From contig CAJLCG010000003.1 in the NCBI GenBank assembly GCA_905205085.1, positions 1-54,369 of the forward strand: 54,369 bases of DNA, given 5' to 3'. This document shows positions 50,137 through 54,369 of the stretch, in pieces. This stretch comes from an uncultured Oscillospiraceae bacterium. GTDB lineage: Bacteria > Bacillota > Clostridia > Oscillospirales > Oscillospiraceae. Position 1 is the first letter of the stretch. Each line of letters opens with the position of its first letter. The position numbers and the translations under genes are program-made. The notes below the pieces were generated by a model. The model had not been told where the DNA came from. It made no database searches and saw only the letters and a program-made list of their open reading frames with translations.

Positions 50137-53100
50137 ATGTCCCAGAAGATACCCTTTTTAGAGATGTTCGCCGCCCTGAACCAGTGGCAGGAGTTTGTCA
50201 ACGCCATGGAGGGGTGGCTGATCGTAGAGGCGGCCATCGACCGGAAAAGCCGCAGCGCGGTGGTGACGGTGGAGGGAGGCGGCGGGGCCGGGCCCAACCT
50301 CATCGCCCAGGCGGAGGAGGCGGTGGCCCGGTGCTACGGGTTAAACTCCGTTAAGCTCAAGACCGTTGCAGAGAAGAAGCCGGAGGCGGTGACGCCCCCG
50401 GCTCCTCAGCCTGCCCCGCAGAGTGCGCCCCCGGCCCAGCCTGCCGCGCCGAACGCCGCCCAGGAGCAGCCTGCGGCGGCTCCTGCCGAACCGCAAAAGC
50501 CCCAGGAGCCCCAGGACGCCTTTGCCCGGGCGGAGGCCATCCGGGCCGCCGCCCTGAAGAAGGTGAAGCGGGCTGCGCCCTCTGCCTCCGGGAAAAAAGG
50601 GGAGAAGAAGGACAATGGCCGGGCCATCTTCGGCAAGGTCATTAAGCGCGCCCCGGTGCCCATCGGGGAGCTGGAGCTGGACATGGGCATGGTGGTCATC
50701 GAGGGCGACGTGTTCGCCATCGAAAACCGGGAGCTCAAGAAGCGTAACTCCTGGGTGGTGGCCTTTGACGTCACCGACTACACCGGCTCCATCCGGGTGA
50801 GCAAGTTCTTTCCTCAGGCAGACGAGGCCAAACCATTGGTGGACGGGGTGAAGAAAGGGATGCACCTTGTCATCCAGGGGCGGCTGAATATGGACCGCTT
50901 CTACGGCGATATGGTGCTGGAGCCGGTGGCGGTGATGGCCGGAAAGAAGGTCATGCGCATGGACAACGCCCCGGAGAAGCGGGTGGAGCTCCATCTGCAC
51001 ACCACCATGTCCGCCATGGACGCCCTCACCGCCGTGGGGCCCAAGCTGGGGCCGGAGCGCAATGTGGTAAAGCGGGCGGAGGCCTGGGGCCACCGGGCTA
51101 TCGCCATCACTGACCACGGCGTGGCCCAGTCCTTCCCGGACGCCTGGCACTCGGCCAAAAACATTAAGCTCCTCTACGGTGTGGAGGCCTACTTCATCAA
51201 CGACGTGGACGACCGAGTGGTGGTCCACGGCCAGCCCTGCCAGGACTTTTCCCAGGAAATCGTCTGCTTTGATATTGAGACCACCGGCCTGGACAAGCGC
51301 CGGGAGGTCATCATCGAGATCGGCGCGGCAGTGCTGAAAAACGGAGAGGTCACCGAAACCTTCAACACTTTCGTGGCCCCCGGTCGCATCCTCAGCCCGG
51401 AGATCATCCATCTCACCGGCATCACCGACGAGATGCTGGTGGGGGCCCCCTCCCAGGAGGAGGCCCTGCGGGCCTTTTTGGACTTCGTGGGGGACCGGCC
51501 TCTGGCCGCCCACAACGCGGAGTTTGACATGGGCTTTATCTCCACCGGGTGCCGGAAATACGGTATCCCCTTCACCAATCCTTCCATTGACAGCCTGATT
51601 CTGGCTCAGAACCTGCTGCCGGAGCTGGGTAAATATAAGCTGGACATTGTGGCCGAGTACCTTCAGCTGCCCGCCTTCAACCACCACCGGGCCAGCGACG
51701 ACGCGGCTACGGTGGCCTATATGCTGCCCCCCTTCTTTGAGAAGCTGGAGGCCATGGGAGTCCACCGTCTGGAGGACATCAACGCCGCTATGCCCAAGCT
51801 GCGCAAGGGGGGAAAGGCCCGGCGGCAGCCCAAGCACCTCATCGTGCTGGCCAAGAACCAGACGGGCCTGCGCAATCTCTATAAGCTCATCTCCCTGGCC
51901 CACCTGGAGCACTTCAAGCGCTACCCCATCATGCCCAAGTCGGTGATCAACGAGAACCGGGAGGGGCTGATCATCGGCTCGGCCTGTGAGGCGGGCGAGC
52001 TGTTCCAGGCGGTGACGGCGGACAAGGACTGGGAGGAGCTTAAGCGTATCGCCTCCTGGTACGACTTTTTGGAGATCCAGCCCATTTGCAACAACATGTT
52101 CATGCTCCGCAAGGGCATGGTCCGCAGCGAGGAGGAGCTGCGGGACTTCAACCGCACCGTGGTGCGGCTGGGGGAGGAGCTGGGCAAGCCGGTGTGCGCC
52201 ACCGGCGACGTCCACTTCCTGGACCCGGAGGATGAGATCTACCGCCATATCCTGCTGGCCTCCAAGGGCTTTGAGGACGCGGACGAGGCCCTGCCCATCT
52301 ACTTCAAAACCACCGACGAGATGCTCCAGGAGTTTGCCTATCTGGGCAAGGAGAAGGCCTATGAGGTGGTGGTAAAGAATACCAACCTGATTGCCGACTG
52401 GTGCGACCCCATCAAGCCTCTGCCTCAGGGCCTGTTCGCCCCGAAGCTGGAGGACTCAGACGGAGAACTGAAGCGCCTGGTATGGGGGAAAGCCCACGAA
52501 CTTTACGGCGACGAGCCTCCCCAGATCGTGGTGGACCGCATTAACGTGGAGCTGGGCGACATCATCCGGTGTAAATACGACGTCATCTACATGTCCGCCC
52601 AGAAGCTGGTGCAGAACTCCTTGGAGCACGGCTATCTGGTGGGCTCCCGTGGATCGGTAGGCTCCTCTCTGGTGGCCTTCATGTCGGGCATCACGGAGGT
52701 AAACTCCCTGCCCGCCCACTACCGCTGCCCCAAGTGTAAGCACTCCGACTTCGACTACGCCCAGGACCCCGCCCACCCCTACGGCTGCGGGGCGGACATG
52801 CCCGACGCGGTGTGCCCCATCTGCGGCACGCCCTACATGAAGGACGGTTTCAATATTCCGTTTGAGACCTTCCTGGGCTTCGGCGGCGACAAGGTGCCTG
52901 ATATCGACCTGAACTTTTCCGGCGAGTACCAGTCCAGCGCCCACAAGTATACCTTCGAGTTGTTTGGTCAGACTCACGTGTTCCGTGCCGGTACCATCGG
53001 CACCGTGGCGGAAAAGACTGCCTTCGGCTATGTAAAGAAGTACCTGGACGAGCGGGGCAAGATGGCCTCCAAGGCGGAGGAGAACCGGCTGGCCATCGGC

Positions 53101-54339
53101 TGCACCGGCGTCAAGCGCACCACCGGCCAGCACCCCGGCGGCATGGTGGTCATCCCCCAGGACAAGGAGATCTACGACTTCTGTCCTGTCCAGCACCCCG
53201 CCGACGACCCCAACAGCGACATTGTCACAACCCATTTCGAATATCACTCCATGGAGAGTAACCTCCTGAAGCTGGACATGCTGGGGCACGATGATCCCAC
53301 CATGATCCGCATGCTGGAGGACCTGACCGGGGTGAACGCCCGTACCGATATCCCTCTGGACGACAAGGACACCATGTCCATCTTCCAGTCCTCCAAGGCC
53401 CTGGGCTATGAGAACGACAAGATTCTGGGCCCCACGGGAGGCACAGCCATCCCGGAGTTCGGCACCAGCTTTGTCCGCGGCATGCTGGAGGACACCCAGC
53501 CCGACCAGTTTGATATCCTGGTGCGGCTGTCCGGCTTCTCCCACGGCACCGACGTGTGGCTGGGCAACGCCAAGGACCTGATTACCTCCGGCACGGCCAA
53601 GGTCAGCGAGGCCATCGGCTGCCGTGACGATATCATGCTGTTTCTCATTTCCAAGGGTATGGACCCCAAGCGCTCCTTCAAGATCATGGAGGCAGTGCGT
53701 AAGGGCAGGGGCCTGCCCGAGGGGGCCGAGGACGAGATGCGGGAGCACGGGGTGCCCGAGTGGTACATTGGCTCCTGTAAGAAGATCGCCTACCTGTTCC
53801 CCAAGGCCCACGCCGTGGCCTACGTGATGATGGCCTTCCGCATTGCCTGGTTCAAGGTCCACCGGCCCCTGGCCTTCTACGCCGCTTACTTCTCCATCCG
53901 GGCCAAGGCCTTTGACGAGGCCTACATGTGCCGGGGGATGGATGTGTGCCAGAAGAAGATGCGGGAGATCATCGCCAAGGACAAGGATGCCTCCGCCGTG
54001 GAACAGGACATGCTCACCACGCTGGAGGTGTGTTACGAGTTCTATCTCCGTGGCTTTACCTTCCGGCGTATGGATATCTACCAGTCCGACGCTATCCACT
54101 TCAAGATGGACCTGGAGAACAACGCCCTCATCCCGCCCTTTGTGTCGGTGGCGGGCCTGGGCGAGACGGCGGCCCTGTCCCTGGCCGAGCAGCGGGAGGG
54201 AAAGGAGTTTATCTCCATTGAAGAGGTGTCTGCGGCCTGTCCGAAGGTCTCGAAAACGCACATCGAACTGCTGAAGGAGGCTGGCGCCTTCGGAGATTTA
54301 CCCGAAACGAGCCAGATGAACCTCTTTTCCATGTTTTAA
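50137..54339 (+). CDS. polC: DNA polymerase III alpha subunit, PolC type
   Basis: 1400 residues (Bacillus PolC 1437). The replicative polymerase of Firmicutes. Residues 1-75 are an N-terminal domain; 76-155 a Pro/Ala/Gln-rich linker; then an OB-like domain; PHP part one (VELHLHTTMSAMDAL, AITDHG); the inserted 3'-5' exonuclease (FDIETTGLDKRREVIIEIGA, LAAHNAEFDMGF, HRASDDAAT); PHP part two; the polymerase core with a Cys4 zinc site (CPKCKHSDFDY, CPICGTPY) and catalytic PDIDLNFSGEYQ. ATG follows AAAGGAGAGG. Last gene of the block; 30 bases follow to the window end. Confidence 0.97.
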   Translation: MSQKIPFLEMFAALNQWQEFVNAMEGWLIVEAAIDRKSRSAVVTVEGGGGAGPNLIAQAEEAVARCYGLNSVKLKTVAEKKPEAVTPPAPQPAPQSAPPAQPAAPNAAQEQPAAAPAEPQKPQEPQDAFARAEAIRAAALKKVKRAAPSASGKKGEKKDNGRAIFGKVIKRAPVPIGELELDMGMVVIEGDVFAIENRELKKRNSWVVAFDVTDYTGSIRVSKFFPQADEAKPLVDGVKKGMHLVIQGRLNMDRFYGDMVLEPVAVMAGKKVMRMDNAPEKRVELHLHTTMSAMDALTAVGPKLGPERNVVKRAEAWGHRAIAITDHGVAQSFPDAWHSAKNIKLLYGVEAYFINDVDDRVVVHGQPCQDFSQEIVCFDIETTGLDKRREVIIEIGAAVLKNGEVTETFNTFVAPGRILSPEIIHLTGITDEMLVGAPSQEEALRAFLDFVGDRPLAAHNAEFDMGFISTGCRKYGIPFTNPSIDSLILAQNLLPELGKYKLDIVAEYLQLPAFNHHRASDDAATVAYMLPPFFEKLEAMGVHRLEDINAAMPKLRKGGKARRQPKHLIVLAKNQTGLRNLYKLISLAHLEHFKRYPIMPKSVINENREGLIIGSACEAGELFQAVTADKDWEELKRIASWYDFLEIQPICNNMFMLRKGMVRSEEELRDFNRTVVRLGEELGKPVCATGDVHFLDPEDEIYRHILLASKGFEDADEALPIYFKTTDEMLQEFAYLGKEKAYEVVVKNTNLIADWCDPIKPLPQGLFAPKLEDSDGELKRLVWGKAHELYGDEPPQIVVDRINVELGDIIRCKYDVIYMSAQKLVQNSLEHGYLVGSRGSVGSSLVAFMSGITEVNSLPAHYRCPKCKHSDFDYAQDPAHPYGCGADMPDAVCPICGTPYMKDGFNIPFETFLGFGGDKVPDIDLNFSGEYQSSAHKYTFELFGQTHVFRAGTIGTVAEKTAFGYVKKYLDERGKMASKAEENRLAIGCTGVKRTTGQHPGGMVVIPQDKEIYDFCPVQHPADDPNSDIVTTHFEYHSMESNLLKLDMLGHDDPTMIRMLEDLTGVNARTDIPLDDKDTMSIFQSSKALGYENDKILGPTGGTAIPEFGTSFVRGMLEDTQPDQFDILVRLSGFSHGTDVWLGNAKDLITSGTAKVSEAIGCRDDIMLFLISKGMDPKRSFKIMEAVRKGRGLPEGAEDEMREHGVPEWYIGSCKKIAYLFPKAHAVAYVMMAFRIAWFKVHRPLAFYAAYFSIRAKAFDEAYMCRGMDVCQKKMREIIAKDKDASAVEQDMLTTLEVCYEFYLRGFTFRRMDIYQSDAIHFKMDLENNALIPPFVSVAGLGETAALSLAEQREGKEFISIEEVSAACPKVSKTHIELLKEAGAFGDLPETSQMNLFSMF

Positions 54340-54369
54340 GTAGAAAAGTGCCTTGGAATCCTGCGGATT

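Overview
The window reads as a chromosomal segment of a GC-rich, low-motility-type gut Clostridia, most likely of the Oscillospiraceae (Flavonifractor/Lawsonibacter/Intestinimonas-like). The reasons are: a PolC-type replicative polymerase, an unmistakable sporulation sigma factor G, strong AGGAGG ribosome sites with frequent GTG/TTG starts, SLH-type wall proteins, DUF951 and DUF6514 proteins, and Lpl-type sugar ABC transporters without their own ATPase. Genus is inference from protein style. No phage, IS, CRISPR or plasmid feature was seen.

Layout. 1-2.2 kb (minus): a cut-off aldehyde dehydrogenase and an NhaC antiporter. 2.2-5.2 kb (plus): an amidase with an SLH-like tail, a secreted SLH protein, and an ECF sigma factor with its membrane partner (probable anti-sigma). 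5.3-14.9 kb: a fructan/sucrose locus. A LacI regulator is divergent from an operon for a sugar-binding lipoprotein, two permeases, a GH32 fructosidase and a PfkB fructokinase; behind lacI lie two unknown envelope proteins and a DUF624 membrane protein. 15-19.3 kb: tRNA-Ser(GGA), an Old-Yellow-Enzyme-type oxidoreductase with a 4-Cys cluster motif, Mini-RNase III, the RqcH/NFACT ribosome-rescue factor and a DUF6514 protein. 19.3-25.2 kb (minus): glyA, an RlmA-type rRNA methyltransferase, then an ABC export operon (ATPase, permease, a 25-residue microprotein, permease) ending in a histidine kinase with no adjacent regulator. 25.3-30 kb (plus): nth, a YczE-like membrane protein, rarA, an orphan OmpR-type response regulator, DUF951 and a radical SAM protein. 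30.1-39.6 kb (plus): a ten-gene Mrp-type cation/proton antiporter operon with four NuoL/M/N-like subunits in archaeal Mbh order. 39.7-43.1 kb: sigG, cstA with a long structured leader, and a ZIP metal transporter. 43.4-54.3 kb (plus): the house-keeping block pyrH-frr-uppS-cdsA-dxr-rseP-ispG-polC.

How parts work together. The sugar locus imports unphosphorylated fructosides, splits them in the cytoplasm and phosphorylates fructose; four ACGTTTCA-type operators between lacI and the transporter suggest local LacI control. The ABC export operon has a direct-repeat activator site in front of a promoter with a good -10 and no -35, so its kinase probably works with an OmpR regulator encoded elsewhere, the orphan at 28.1 kb being the best candidate. 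The last block links UMP kinase, ribosome recycling, undecaprenyl and phospholipid synthesis, two MEP-pathway steps, a membrane protease and DNA polymerase.

The most notable observations are the structured, terminator-ended leader of cstA, the microprotein and split two-component system of the export operon, the four-pump Mrp operon, a sigma-F-like promoter nested in a terminator hairpin before sigG, and hairpin-rich mosaic repeats, one of which seems to have become the N-terminus of a membrane protein.
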